DNA of 64,000 nt, from contig NC_056002.1 of the NCBI RefSeq assembly GCF_018446385.1, positions 34,520,063 through 34,584,062 on the forward strand, written 5' to 3'. Position 1 is the stretch's first letter; each line of letters opens with the position of its first letter. Positions 1-11,099 of this stretch are shown here, piece after piece. The notes under the pieces were generated by a model. It had not been told where the DNA came from and searched no databases. It worked only from the letters and a program-made list of their open reading frames with translations. This stretch comes from Zingiber officinale (Eukaryota; Streptophyta; Magnoliopsida; Zingiberales; Zingiberaceae). The translations under genes and the position numbers were made by a program.

Positions 1-59
1 TTGAACTGTGCTAATACTTTATTTTACAGGATATACGTATTATATATTTGCCTCCGAAC
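1..59 (+). mobile_element. LTR X, left fragment (host of element B)
   Basis: These bases precede the TG start of element B. The other half of the broken LTR resumes at 23845. The left end of X lies outside the window, so its family cannot be judged from this piece alone. Confidence 0.5.
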
Positions 60-149
60 TGTTGGTGCGGGAAGCATCCGACGATCGAACCCAAGTTTTG
101 ATAATGGCAAAGGAGTCAAAGTTAAGCTTATTTGTGATCTAACATGTCT
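60..149 (+). mobile_element. 5' LTR of Copia element B, first part
   Basis: The stretch starts TGTTGGTGCGGGAAGC and matches the start of the complete 3' LTR at 22558-22647 almost base for base. It stops at AACATGTCT, where the A array begins. The 5' LTR resumes at 14536. The equivalent of 22648-23092 in the 3' LTR (about 445 bp) is absent here. Confidence 0.85.
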
Positions 150-155
150 TATTTG

Positions 156-1012
156 TGGGCATTACAAATAAATGTCCAAAGAGGATTAGGAAGACTCCAC
201 CGGCACCAAAAGTCAAGGAAGTCGGAGTCCCGATACGCAAAGGCAAGGAGCACGTGGTGTGCTTCCAATGCAAGCAAAGGGGACATTATAGGAGTCAATG
301 TCCAAGGGGGAGGCAACCTCACAAGGACAAGAGACCAAGCACATCTATAGGGGGAGCTAAGGCAAACCCTAAGGTATCCTTTAAGGCACATTCTTGCAAT
401 TCTAATAAGACACATGCTAGTAGTTTTATTGCAATTGTCAATAGTGATAAGCATGATAACCATAGAAACCGATACATGTGCTTAGGTGCCAAACATGTTA
501 GCCTAGATAAGGACAATGCTAGAAATGCCAACCCTAGAGTTAACTCATCTAAGGTTAAGGAAAACCTAGATAGGAATCCCAAAACAACTAGACATATGCC
601 TAGAAATACCTCAAAGAAAAATGAAAAATTAAAGCTTAAGGTATTAAAGAAGGAAAATCAAGTCTTGAGGTCAAGGCTTGACACTTTAGAAAAGGCTCTT
701 AAGAATTTGGAGAAGTCAACTCTAGGGTCTAAGGGTCAAAAATCAAAGCCCAAGGACATGAGAGGTTTGGGTCACAAACCTAAGTCTCAAGTGGTCAAGC
801 CCGCTTACCATAATGTTCCATTCGATTATGGAACAAGACCTAGGGCTAAGAAGACCATCACCAAGGTCACAAGGGGAGTCACCCCTAGAGTTGATCTTGA
901 TGAGTCCCAAATGACCAAGGCTTTAAAGCCTAGGAGGGTCATTAGGAGGGTTGCTAGGGAAGTCATCCCTAGTGAATATTTAGTGAACCCAATGAGCTCA
1001 AATAGGTATTGA
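156..1012 (+). pseudogene. gag fragment, array copy 1 (5'-truncated, premature stop)
   Basis: Homologous to the intact gag at 9639-11099 but starting inside the first zinc knuckle (GHY..KCPK-like residues remain). The second CCHC knuckle (CFQCKQRGHYRSQC), the basic region and the coiled-coil-like stretch KLKVLKKENQVLRSRLDTL are kept. The frame stops at 1010-1012, where TGA replaces the TGG tryptophan codon of the other copies, removing the last nine or so residues. It lacks the whole N-terminal gag domain, so it cannot act as Gag. Confidence 0.85.
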
Positions 1013-2796
1013 GTTCCTAGGAGCGTGATCCCTTCACGCTAGATGGTTTAGGGTGTGCCAACCTTAATTGGATAGGTAGTTAACCTACTCATGGCAAAAG
1101 GTGGCATTTTAGGAATTTTCAAGGTGTGTTCAAGCCTTGAAAATGAAATTAAAAATTATTCCTAAGGTGATTAGGATGTGCCAATCACATTTGAGGAGTT
1201 TTCTAGGGTCAATCTAATTGGCACATAGTGATCTAAAAATCTTTAGTATATGATTTTAGGTCTATTACACTTAGGAATATAGAATTTATGGTAAAATGAT
1301 CAAAATTATCAAAAATGGCAACTAAGGCTAGAATTAGGTATTTTCTATACCTTTATATGTTATTTGCCATACATTGTTTGTCATATGCCATGTCATGACA
1401 TCATCTTTATTTTATTATCATTTGAAATGTCATGATAATACTTAGGTTAGTTATATGTCATGCCTTATTTAAGTTTCATACTTGATGACATGACATCATG
1501 ACATTGGCACATATTTCCACTTATGATATTATTTTATGCCATGTCATCATCTCTTGCATTTATGATCAATTAATTTGATTTAAGGATAGAAACACAATTT
1601 GATATGGAGATCAAATTGTTGTTTAGAAAATGCATGAGAACTTAGCTTAAGATAACCTAAACCCATATCTCACATCAAAATTGACTTGGATGTGTTTGAT
1701 ACACCTTAGATGTGTGTGAGATATTAGGATGATGAGTTAGGATCAAGGTGCATAGTTCTTGTACCTAGATGAGCCTAATTCGAAATTGAGGATCATAGGG
1801 AAAACTTGTGTACAAGTCATGTACATTTAGCCCTAAGATTGTGGTCCTAAATTGAATGGTTTAAGATCATTTCAAAATTGATTTGAAAAACTTTAATGAA
1901 GCTTATCTAGTGATAGCATTCATCATTGAGCAAGTTGATACAAAGATGGATTAACCTTGAGCTATTTCAAAGTCTTTCGAACTTTGTATCAAGATTAAAA
2001 AATGGGAGTTATTTTCATAGAAAACTATTTTTCCATGATAATATATGTTATGAGGAATGTATCCTCAAAAATTTTACAAATTTTGGAATTTTCTGTAATT
2101 TTTTAGGGGTTTTTGAATTTCGGGAGAAAAATCAGAAATTCTTATCAGAGAATTGTGGACCGATCAGAGAAGATTCTGATCGGTCCAGGGAAGTCTGGAT
2201 CGGTCACTGGACCGATCCAAGGCAGTATGGATCGGTCTGGTGACCGATCCAGTGGAGCTCTGATCGGTCTGGTGACCGATCAGAGCGTGCCAAAATGCTG
2301 ATTTTCGACTGTTGTCTGAAATTTCAGCTATGGAAGTTGGTGTTTTAGATTTCTAAAGGGTTGAAACTCTCCAAGACATTGTTGGTGCAATGGTCAAGGA
2401 GGAGTTGACCTTTAGGGGGAGTTTTACCTATTGGTCAAGGGGGAGTTGACTTTTAGGGGGAGATTTTACTCGTCAAGATTTCTGAAGATGAGTGATATGG
2501 GATTATCACTGAGTTGATTGTTGATTTTAGTATCAAGGGGGAAATTAAGGGTTTCAATGAAAGGTATGGGATCTTCATTAGGAAGAAATTCTTGACCTTG
2601 ATTCACTCCTTTTTGATGTGTGTCAAAAAGGGGGAGAATATCCAGAGAATGTTTAAGGAAGAACATTGGAGTTTGGGGAGAATGTACAGAGAATGTTCAA
2701 GGAAGAACATTGGAGAACTATTGGAAAACCTAAGTTAGGTTATCGGGTTAACCTAACTTGATTATGGTTTTTGTCAAACATCAAAAAGGGAGAGAT
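1013..2796 (+). other. Non-coding tail of array copy 1, ending in polypurine tract
   Basis: There is no credible gene. The stretch contains an AT-rich part with ATGACATGACATCATGAC-like motifs near 1480-1505. Near 2155-2290 there are inverted units of GATCGGTC / GACCGATC type, the same kind that fill the LTR. The purine tract AAAAAGGGAGAGAT at 2783-2796 primes plus-strand synthesis next to the LTR. The same layout recurs at 6101-7834 and 11100-12820. Confidence 0.75.
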
Positions 2797-3003
2797 TGTT
2801 GGTGCAACCTTAGGTCAAGTTTGACCTGGGTGACCCGACTCGAGTTGACCTGACTCGAGGTATATTTTGATGTTTGACAAGAATGGAGAAGTTATATTTT
2901 GATGTTTGACAAGAATAGGAACTTGGGGGATTGTGGGTGCAACCTTTGGTCAAGATTGACATGGTTGACCCGACTTGAGTTGACCTGATTCGAAAAAAGT
3001 CCA

Positions 3004-3590
3004 AGTATGGAGACTTGGCACGGAAAAGTCCAAGTATGGACACTTGGCACGGAAAGGTCCAAGCAGGGAGCTTGGCACGGGAAAAGTCCAAGTATTGAGA
3101 CTTGGCACGGAAAAGTCCAAGCAGGGAGCTTGGCACGGGAAAAGTCCAAGCAGGGAGCTGGGCACGGGGAAAAGTCCAAGTATGAAAGCTTGGCATGGTA
3201 GGTCAGAGAGGGCTCGGTAGCTCGTTCTCTGGACTGGATGAAGTTGGAGAGGGCTCGGTAGCTCGTTCTCCGGACTAGGTCAGAGAGGGCTCGGTAGCTC
3301 GTTCTCCGGACTAGGTTAGAGAGGGCTCGGTAGCTCGTTCTCTGGACCGGACGTGGAAGTCGGAGAGGGCTCGGTAGCTCGTTCTCCGGACTAGGTCAGA
3401 GAGGGATCGGCAGCTCGTTCTCTGGACTGGACGTGGAAGTCGGAGAGAGCTCGGTAGCCCGTTCTCCGGACTAGGTCAGAGAGGACTCGGTAGCTCGTTC
3501 TCTGGACCGGACGTAGAAGTCGGAGAGGGCTCGGTAGCTCGTTCTACGGACTAGGTCAGAGAGGGCTCGGTAGCTCGTTCTCTAGATCAG
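3004..3590 (+). repeat. Two tandem-repeat blocks in LTR of element A
   Basis: Block one (about 3004-3200) repeats a roughly 30-bp unit around AAGTCCAAG...CTTGGCACGG. Block two (about 3205-3590) repeats GAGAGGGCTCGGTAGCTCG followed by TTCTC and GGAC at about 38-45 bp spacing. Homologous blocks lie in LTR 2 (about 8035-8585) and LTR 3 (about 13018-13572). Long open frames in this block are repeat translations rich in GLFRAKS / LDFSRAK and are not genes. Confidence 0.8.
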
Positions 3591-3614
3591 GAAGGCTTTA
3601 GGGTTTAAGGCTGG

Positions 3615-3960
3615 GAAATTGGATCGGTCTGCTGACCGATCCAGTGATACTATGGGTATCTGGATCGGTATGTTGACCGATCCAGTGATACACTGATTCT
3701 CACTGTGGGACATCTGATCGGTCTGGTGACCGATCAGTAACCAAACAGATTGGGAGGAGGAATAGGAGGGATCGGTCGGTGGACCGATCCACCTATGGCC
3801 TGATCGGTCCACAGACCGATCAGGGCTCGGTAACCAACTCACTGTGAAGAGTTGGGATCGGTCTGGGGACCGATCAGCCTAGGTCCTGATCGGTCCACAG
3901 ACCGATCAGGGATTTCCTGGACTGATCAGGCCATAATCTGATCGGTCCAGGTCTAGCCGT
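3615..3960 (+). repeat. Palindrome array GATCGGTC-N-GACCGATC in LTR of element A
   Basis: About eight inverted units such as GGATCGGTCTGCTGACCGAT lie between the tandem blocks and the TATA-like box. Unit number varies between LTRs: LTR 3 lacks one of the units after GGGGACCGATC. The same units occur in the interior tail at 2155-2290, 7215-7325 and 12215-12310. Their position upstream of the promoter suggests a regulatory role, but this is inference. Confidence 0.75.
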
Positions 3961-4575
3961 TGAGTCACAACGGCTAGATTTCTGTGTCTTCTTTGTTCTT
4001 CTTCGCAGGTTCATATAAATCAAGAGTTGGAGGTGGAGGGCCTGAAGAGATTCTGCTGGTTAACTTCTTCTTCCTTCCTGCGATCTGAGATTTGTTGAGC
4101 TCTCTATTGCTGAACCTTCGTGTGAGCTTCCCTCGGCTGGGTCTCCAACTGAACAGTTGCTGCTGTGGTTGGCATTCGTGAAGTTGCTGCTTCATCAACA
4201 GTCGACGAGAAGGCAAGCAAACTAGTATTTTTACATTCATATTGTTCTTGGCTTCTTCCTGTATTTCTTGTACTCTGATCTTGCTGTTGCAAGTGTGGCG
4301 AGGTTTCTCCACCCATAAGGAGTTTTCATTAGCCGATTTTCCGGGGTCTCATCCACCGACGGATTGATAGGATTCGTCCACCTTACGGACATGCCGAGGA
4401 GTAGGAGTATCATCTCCGAACCTCGTTATATCGTCGCATTTGAGGTTTGATATTCTCCCATTTCATTTTTATCTTTTATTTCCGCTGCGCTAACTCAAAT
4501 TATAGGAAGAAACGAGAATTTGGGGTCGGCTATTCACACCCCCCCTCTCTAGCCGCATCCGAAGATCCTAACAAG

Positions 4576-4587
4576 TGGTATCAGAGC
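4576..4587 (+). promoter_or_regulatory. Primer-binding site, element A copy 2
   Basis: TGGTATCAGAGC, two bases after the LTR end, complements the 3' end of initiator tRNA-Met, the usual primer of Copia elements. The copy-3 site is at 9579-9590. Confidence 0.9.
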
Positions 4588-4635
4588 AAGGTTGCTCTTC
4601 GTCGGAATAACACCCGGGGGAGCACGAGCTAGAGA

Positions 4636-6100
4636 ATGGATCAACTTGGAGAAGACGTCACGATTCCACCCTTCTACGATCGCGATGACTTCGCATATTG
4701 GAAGGTAAGAATGAAGTATTTTCTTATGACTAACCTAGTAAATTGGAAATTGTGTACAAGTAGGTTTTATTCCTCCGGTGGATAAAGAAGGAGAACCTCT
4801 CGAGAAGAATAAGTGGACGAAGGAACAAATCCACCAATCCATAATCAACGACGAGGTAACGAAAACCTTTGAATTTTCATTACCTAATGATATCTTGTGT
4901 AAGATAGGTAGATACAACAATGCCAAGGAGTTGTGGAACAACTTGGCTAAGTTCCATGAGGAGAGCTCCAATTCAAGTCATGAAGAGGAGTCAAGTGTGC
5001 CAAGTAGCTCACATCATGGAGGTATGGAATTAGAAGTTGAGGGCTACTCAACATCTAAGGAAGAAGAGGAGGAGAGTTTTTCTTCAAGACTGGAGCAAGA
5101 AGAAGAAGCCTCTACCTCCGGAAGGGATGAAAGAGAGAGCTTATATCCATCCTCAACCCTAGGTAACACAAGCAACTTAATTTCTAGTAAATTACATATA
5201 ATGTGCTTTGAGTGTAGGGAATATGGGCATTACAAAAGTAAATGTCCAAAGAGGATTAGGAAGTCTCCACCGGCACCAAACGTCAAGGAAGTCGGAGTCC
5301 TGATACGCAAAGGCAAGGAGCACGTGGTGTGCTTCCAATGCAAGCAAAGGGGACATTATAGGAGTCAATGTCCAAGGGGGAGGCAACCTCACAAGGACAA
5401 GAGACCAAGCACATCTATAGGGGGAGCTAAGGCAAACCCTAAGGTATCCTTTAAGGCATATTCTTGCAATTCTAATAAGACACATGCTAGTAGTTTTATT
5501 GCAATTGTCAATAGTGATAAGCATGATAACCATAGAAACCGATACATGTGCTTAGGTGCCAAACATGTTAGCTTAGATAAGGACAATGCTAGAAATGTCA
5601 ACCCAAGAGTTAACTCATCTAAGGTTAAGGAAAACCTAGATAGGAATCCCAAATCAACTAGACATATGCCTAGGAATACCTCAAAGAAAAATGGAAAATT
5701 AAAGCTTGAGGTATTAAAGAAGGAAAATCAAGTCTTGAGGTCAAGGCTTGACACTTTAGAAAAGGCTCTTAAGAATTTGGAGAAGTCAACTCTAGGGTCT
5801 AAGGGTCAAAAATCAAAGCCCAAGGACATGAGAGGTTTGGGTCACAAACCTAAGTCTCATGTGGTCAAGCCCGCTTACCATAATGTTCCATTCGATTATG
5901 GAACAAGACCTAGGGCTAAGAAGACCATCACCAAGGTCACAAGGGGAGTCACCCCTAGAGTTGATCTTGATGAGTCCCAAATGACCAAGGCTTTAAAGTC
6001 TAGGAGGGTTGCTAGGGAAGTCATCACTAGTGAATATTTAGTGAACCCAATGAGCTCAAATAGGTATTGGGTTCCTAGGAGCGTGATCCCTTCACGCTAG
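4636..6100 (+). pseudogene. gag, array copy 2 (frameshifted)
   Basis: This starts with the same MDQLGEDVTIPPFYDRD as the intact copy 3. Relative to copy 3 it has three extra bases near 4686 (in frame) and one extra A in the run at about 4746-4749, which shifts the frame. Downstream from about 4778 the frame is open to 6100 and carries both CCHC knuckles (CFECREYGHYKSKC, CFQCKQRGHYRSQC), the acidic serine-rich linker and the coiled-coil-like region. The Gag N-terminal UBN2-like domain is therefore separated from the nucleic-acid-binding part. It is probably non-functional unless frameshifting occurs. Confidence 0.85.
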
Positions 6101-7834
6101 ATGGTTTAGGGTGTGCCAACCTTAATTGCATATGTAGTTAACCTACTCATGGCAAAAGTGGCATTTTAGGAATTTTCAAGGTGTGTTCAAGCCTTGAAAA
6201 TGAAATTAAAAATTATTCCTAAGGTGATTAGGATGTGCCAACCACATTTGAGGAGTTTTCTAGGGTCAATCTAATTGGCACATAGTGATCTAAAAATCTT
6301 TACTATATGATTTTAGGTCTATTACACTTAAGAATATAGAATTTATGGTAAAATGATCAAAATTATCAAAAATTGCAACTAAGGCTAGAATTAGGTATTT
6401 TCTATACCTTTATATGTTATTTGTCATACATTGTTTGTCATATGCCATGTCATGACATCATCTTTATTTTATTATCATTTGAAATGTCATAATAATACTT
6501 AGGTTAGTTATATGTCATGCCTTATTTAAGTTTCATACTTGATGACATGACATCATGACATTGGCACAGGTTTCCACTTATGATATTATTTTATGCCATG
6601 TCATCATCTCTTGCATTTATGATCAATTAATTTGATTTAAGGATAGAAACACAATTTGATATGGAGATCAAATTGTTGTTTAGAAAATGCATGAGAACTT
6701 AGCTTAAGATGACCTAAACCCATATCTCACATCAAAATTGACTTGGATGTGTTTGATACACCTTAGATGTGTGTGAGATATTAGGATGATGAGTTAGGAT
6801 CAAGGTGCATAGTTCTTGTACCTAGATGAGCCTAATTCGAAATTGAGGATCATAGGGAAAACTTGTGTACAAGTCATGTACATTTAGCCCTAAGATTGTG
6901 GTCCTAAATTGAATGGTTTAAGATCATTTCAAAATTGATTTGAAAAACCTTGATGAAGTTTTTCTAGTGATAGCATTCATCATTGAGCAAGTTGATACAA
7001 AGATGGATTAACCTTGAGCTATTTTAAAGTCTTTCGAACTTTGTATCAAGATTAAAAAATGGGAGTTATTTTCATAGAAAACTATTTTTCCATGATAATA
7101 TATGTTATGAGGAATGTATCCTCAAAAATTTTATAATTTTTGGAATTTTCTGTAATTTTTTAGGGGTTTCTGAATTTCGGGAGAAAAATTAAAAATTCTT
7201 ATCAGAGAATATTCTGATCGGTCCAGGGAAGTCTGGATCGGTCACTGGACCGATCCAGGGCAGTATGGATCGGTCTGGTGACCGATCCAGTGGAGCTCTG
7301 ATCGGTCTGGTGACCGATCAGAGCTTGCCAAAATGCTGATTTTCGACTGTTGTCTGAAATTTCAGCTATGGAAGTTGGTGTTTTAGATTTCTAAAGGGTT
7401 GAAACTCTCCAAGACATTGTTGGTGCTATGGTCAAGGAGGAGTTGACCTTTAGGGGGAGTTTTACCTATTGTTCAAGGGGGAGTTGACTTTTAGGGGGAA
7501 TTTTTACTCGTCAAGATTTCTGAGGATGAGTGATATGGGGTTATCACTGAGTTGATTGTTGATTTTAGTATCAAGGGGGAAATTAAGGGTTTCAATGAAA
7601 GGTATGGGACTTTCATTAGGAAGAAACTCTTGACCTTGATTCACTCCTTTTTGATGTGTGTCAAAAAGGGGGAGAATGTCCTGAGAATGTTTAAGGAAGA
7701 ACATTGGAGTTTGGGGAGAATGTACAGAGAATGTTCAAGGAAGAACATTGGAGAACTATTGGAAAACCTAAGTTAGGTTATCGGGTTAACCTAACTTGAT
7801 TATGGTTTTTGTCAAACATCAAAAAGGGGGAGAT
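6101..7834 (+). other. Non-coding tail of array copy 2
   Basis: Homologous to 1013-2796, with no gene. The palindrome stretch near 7205-7325 is about 25 bp shorter than in copy 1. It ends in the purine tract AAAAAGGGGGAGAT at 7821-7834. Confidence 0.75.
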
Positions 7835-9576
7835 TGTTGGTGCAACCTTAGGTCAAGGTTGACCTGGGTGACCCGACTCGAGTTGACCTGACTCGAGGTA
7901 TATTTTGATGTTTGACAAGAATGGAGAAGTTATATTTTGATGTTTGACAAGAATAGGAACTTGGGGGATTGTGGGTGCAACCTTTAGACAAGATTGACCT
8001 CGTTGACCCGACTTGAGTTGACCTAATTCGGGAAAAGTCCAAGTATGGAGACTTGGCACTGAAAAGTCCAAGTATAGAGACTCGGCACGGAAAGGTCCAA
8101 GCAGGGAGCTTGGCACGGGAAAAGTCCAAGTATGGAGACTTGGCACGGAAAAGTCCAAGCAGGGAGTTTGGCACGGGAAAAGTCCAAGCAGGGAGCTGGG
8201 CACGGGGAAAAGTCCAAGTATGGAAGCTTGGCATGGTAGGTTAGAGAGGACTCGGTAGCTCGTTCTCTGGACTGGATGGAGTCGGAGAGGGCTCGGTAGC
8301 TCGTTCTCCGGACTAGGTCAGAGAGGGCTCGGTAGCTCGTTCTCTGGACCGGGCGTGGAAGTCGGAGAGGGCTCGGTAGCTCGTTCTCCAGACTAGGTCA
8401 AAGAGGGCTTGGTAGCTCGTTCTCTGGACCGGACGTGGAAGTCGGAGAGAGCTCGGTAGCCCGTTCTCCGGACTAGGTCAGAGAGGGCTCGGTAGCTCGT
8501 TCTCTGGACCGGACGTGGAAGTCGGAGAGGGCTCGGTAGCTCGTTCTCCGGACTAGGTCAGAGAGGGCTCGGTAGCTCGTTCTCTAGATCAGGAAGGCTT
8601 TAGGGTTTAAGGCTGGGAAATTGGATCGGTCTGCTGACCGATCCAGTGATACTATGGGTATCTGGATCGGTCTGTTGACCGATCCAGTGATACACTGATT
8701 CTCACAATGGGACATCTGATCGGTCTAGTGATCGATCAGAAACCAAACAGATTGGGAGAAGGAATAGGAGGGATCGGTCGGTGGACCGATCCACCTATGG
8801 CCTGATCGGTCCACAGACCGATCAGGGCTCGGCAACCAACTCACTGTGAAGAGTTGGGATCGGTCTGGGGACCGATCGGCCTAGGGCCTAATCGGTCCAC
8901 AGACCGATCAGGGATTTCCTGGACCGATCAGGCCATAGTCTGATCGGTCCAGGTCTAGCCGTTGAGTCACAACGGCTAGATTTCTGTGTCTTCTTTGTTC
9001 TTCTTCGCAGGTTCATATAAATCAAGAGTTGGAGGTGGAGGGCCTGAAGAGATTCTGCTGGTTAACTTCTTCTTCCTTCCTGCGATCTGAGCTTTGTTGA
9101 GCTCTCTACTGCTGAAGCTTCGTGTGAGCTTCCCTCGGCTGGGTCTCCAACTGAACAGTTGCTGCTGTGGTTGGCATCCGTGCAGTTGCTGCTTCATCAA
9201 CAGTCGACGAGAAGGCAAGCAAACTAGTATTTTTACATTCATATTGTTCTTAGCTTCTTGCTGTATTTCTTGTACTCTGATCTTGCTGTTGCAAGTGTGG
9301 CGAGGTTTCTCCACCCAGAAGGAGTTTTCATTAGTCGGTTTTCCGGGGTCTCATCCACCGACGGATTGATAGGATTCGTCCACCTTACGGACACGCCGAG
9401 GAGTAGGAGTATCATCTCCGAACCTCGTTATATCGTCGCGTTTGAGGTTTGATATTCTCCCATTTCGTTTCTATCTTTTATTTCCGCTGCGCTAACTCAA
9501 ATTATAGGAAGAAACGAGAATTTGGGGTCGGCTATTCACACCCCCCCCTCTCTAGCCGCATCCGAAGATCTTAACA
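7835..9576 (+). mobile_element. LTR 2 of element A
   Basis: The LTR runs from TGTTGGTGCAACC to GATCTTAACA, about 1742 bp, with the same order as LTR 1: CCAAG repeats, GCTCGGTAGCTCG repeats, palindrome array, TATA-like box. It is shared by copies 2 and 3. The primer site follows at 9579. Confidence 0.85.
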
Positions 9577-9638
9577 AGTGGTATCAGAGCAAGGTTACTC
9601 TTCGTCGGAATAACACCCGGGGGAGCACGAGCTAGAGA

Positions 9639-11099
9639 ATGGATCAACTTGGAGAAGACGTCACGATTCCACCCTTCTACGATCGCGACTTCGCGTATTG
9701 GAAGGTAAGAATGAAGTATTTTCTTATGACTAACCTAGTAAATTGGAATTGTGTACAAGTAGGTTTTATTCCTCCGGTGGATAAAGAAAGAGAACCTCTC
9801 GAGAAGAAGAAGTGGACGAAGGAACAAATCCACCAATCCATAATCAACGACGAGGTAACGAAAACCTTTGAATTTTCATTACCTAATGATATCTTGTATA
9901 AGATAGGTAGATACAACAATGCCAAGGAGTTGTGGAACAACTTGGCTAAGTTCCATGAGGAGAGCTCCAATTCAAGTCATGAAGAGGAGTCAAGTGTGCC
10001 AAGTAGCTCACATCATGGAGGTATGGAATTAGAAGTTGAGGGCTACTCAACATCTAAGGAAGAAGAGGAGGAGAGTTCTTCTTCAAGACTGGAGCAAGAA
10101 GAAGAAGCCTCTACCTCCGGAAGGGATGAAGGAGAGAGCTTATATCCATCCTCAACCCTAGGTAACTCAAGCAACTTAATTTCAAGTAAATTACATATAA
10201 TGTGCTTTGAGTGTATGGAATATGGGCATTACAAAAGTAAATGTCCAAAGAGGATTAGGAAGACTCCACCGGCACCAAAAGTCAAGGAAGCCGGAGTCCT
10301 GATACGCAAAGGCAAGGAGCACGTGGTGTGCTTCCAATGCAAGCAAAGGGGACATTATAGGAGTCTATGTCCAAGGGGGAGGCAACCTCACAAGGACAAG
10401 AGACCAAGCACATCTATAGGGGGAGCTAAGGCAAACCCTAAGGTATCCTTTAAGGCACATTCTTGCAATTCTAATAAGACACATGCTAGTAGTTTTATTG
10501 TAATTGTCAATAGTGATAAGCATGATAACCATAGAAACCGATACATGTGCTTAGGTGCCAAACATGTTAGCCTAGATAAGGACAATGCTAGAAATGCCAA
10601 CCCTAGAGTTAACTCATCTAAGGTTAAGGAAAACCTAGATAGGAATCCCAAAACAACTAGACATATGCCTAGGAATACCTCAAAGAAAAATGGAAAATTA
10701 AAGCTTGAGGTATTAAAGAAGGAAAATCAAGTCTTGAGGTCAAGGCTTGACACTTTAGAAAAGGCTCTTAAGAATTTAGAGAAGTCAACTCTAGGGTCTA
10801 AGGGTCAAAAATCAAAGCCCAAGGACATGAGAGGTTTGGGTCACAAACCTAAGTCTCAAGTGGTCAAGCCCGCTTACCATAATGTTCCATTCGATTATGG
10901 AACAAGACCTAGGTCTAAGAAGACCATCACCAAGGTCACAAGGGGAGTCACCCCTAGAGTTGATCATGATGAGTCCCAAATGACCAAGGCTTTAAAGCCT
11001 AGGAGGGTTGCTAGGGAAGTCATCCCTAGTGAATATTTAGTGAACCCAATGAGCTCAAATAGGTATTGGGTTCCTAGGAGCATGATCCCTTCACGCTAG
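9639..11099 (+). CDS. gag: Gag polyprotein of element A, intact copy
   Basis: An intact 486-residue frame starts 49 bases after the primer site. It is a Copia-type Gag expected to form cytoplasmic virus-like particles and bind element RNA. The N-terminus FYDRDFAYWKVRMKYFL resembles the UBN2/DUF4219 gag domain. An acidic serine-rich linker follows (about residues 110-175). Two CCHC zinc knuckles lie at about 189-202 (CFECMEYGHYKSKC) and 231-244 (CFQCKQRGHYRSLC). A basic stretch and a coiled-coil-like segment rich in K, E and L lie near 350-383. The C-terminus is WVPRSMIPSR. No protease or other pol domain follows, so it would depend on an autonomous partner. It is the only undamaged gag among the three array copies. 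Confidence 0.85.
   Translation: MDQLGEDVTIPPFYDRDFAYWKVRMKYFLMTNLVNWNCVQVGFIPPVDKEREPLEKKKWTKEQIHQSIINDEVTKTFEFSLPNDILYKIGRYNNAKELWNNLAKFHEESSNSSHEEESSVPSSSHHGGMELEVEGYSTSKEEEEESSSSRLEQEEEASTSGRDEGESLYPSSTLGNSSNLISSKLHIMCFECMEYGHYKSKCPKRIRKTPPAPKVKEAGVLIRKGKEHVVCFQCKQRGHYRSLCPRGRQPHKDKRPSTSIGGAKANPKVSFKAHSCNSNKTHASSFIVIVNSDKHDNHRNRYMCLGAKHVSLDKDNARNANPRVNSSKVKENLDRNPKTTRHMPRNTSKKNGKLKLEVLKKENQVLRSRLDTLEKALKNLEKSTLGSKGQKSKPKDMRGLGHKPKSQVVKPAYHNVPFDYGTRPRSKKTITKVTRGVTPRVDHDESQMTKALKPRRVAREVIPSEYLVNPMSSNRYWVPRSMIPSR

Larger units (their letters stand above)
2797..4573 (+). mobile_element. LTR 1 of element A
   Basis: The LTR starts TGTTGGTGCAACC and ends GATCCTAACA, about 1777 bp. It is preceded by a polypurine tract and followed two bases later by the primer site. 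It matches LTR 2 and LTR 3 throughout. A TATA-like CATATAAATC near 4012 follows two tandem-repeat blocks and a palindrome array. This LTR is the right border of copy 1 and the left border of copy 2. Confidence 0.85.

Noticed and set aside
149..582. Antisense frames over gag (also at 5192-5652 and 10388-10651)
   Set aside because: They are conserved only because the sense gag is conserved; there is no start context, domain or promoter.
2810..3201. Overlapping open frames of 64-128 codons on both strands in the LTR of element A, repeated at 7848-8244 and 12834-13302
   Set aside because: They are translations of a roughly 30-bp tandem repeat in several frames at once, have no domain, and lie in LTR U3 sequence.
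3000..3600. CRISPR-like regular repeats
   Set aside because: Spacers are themselves repeats of similar sequence, the context is a plant LTR, and no cas genes are present.
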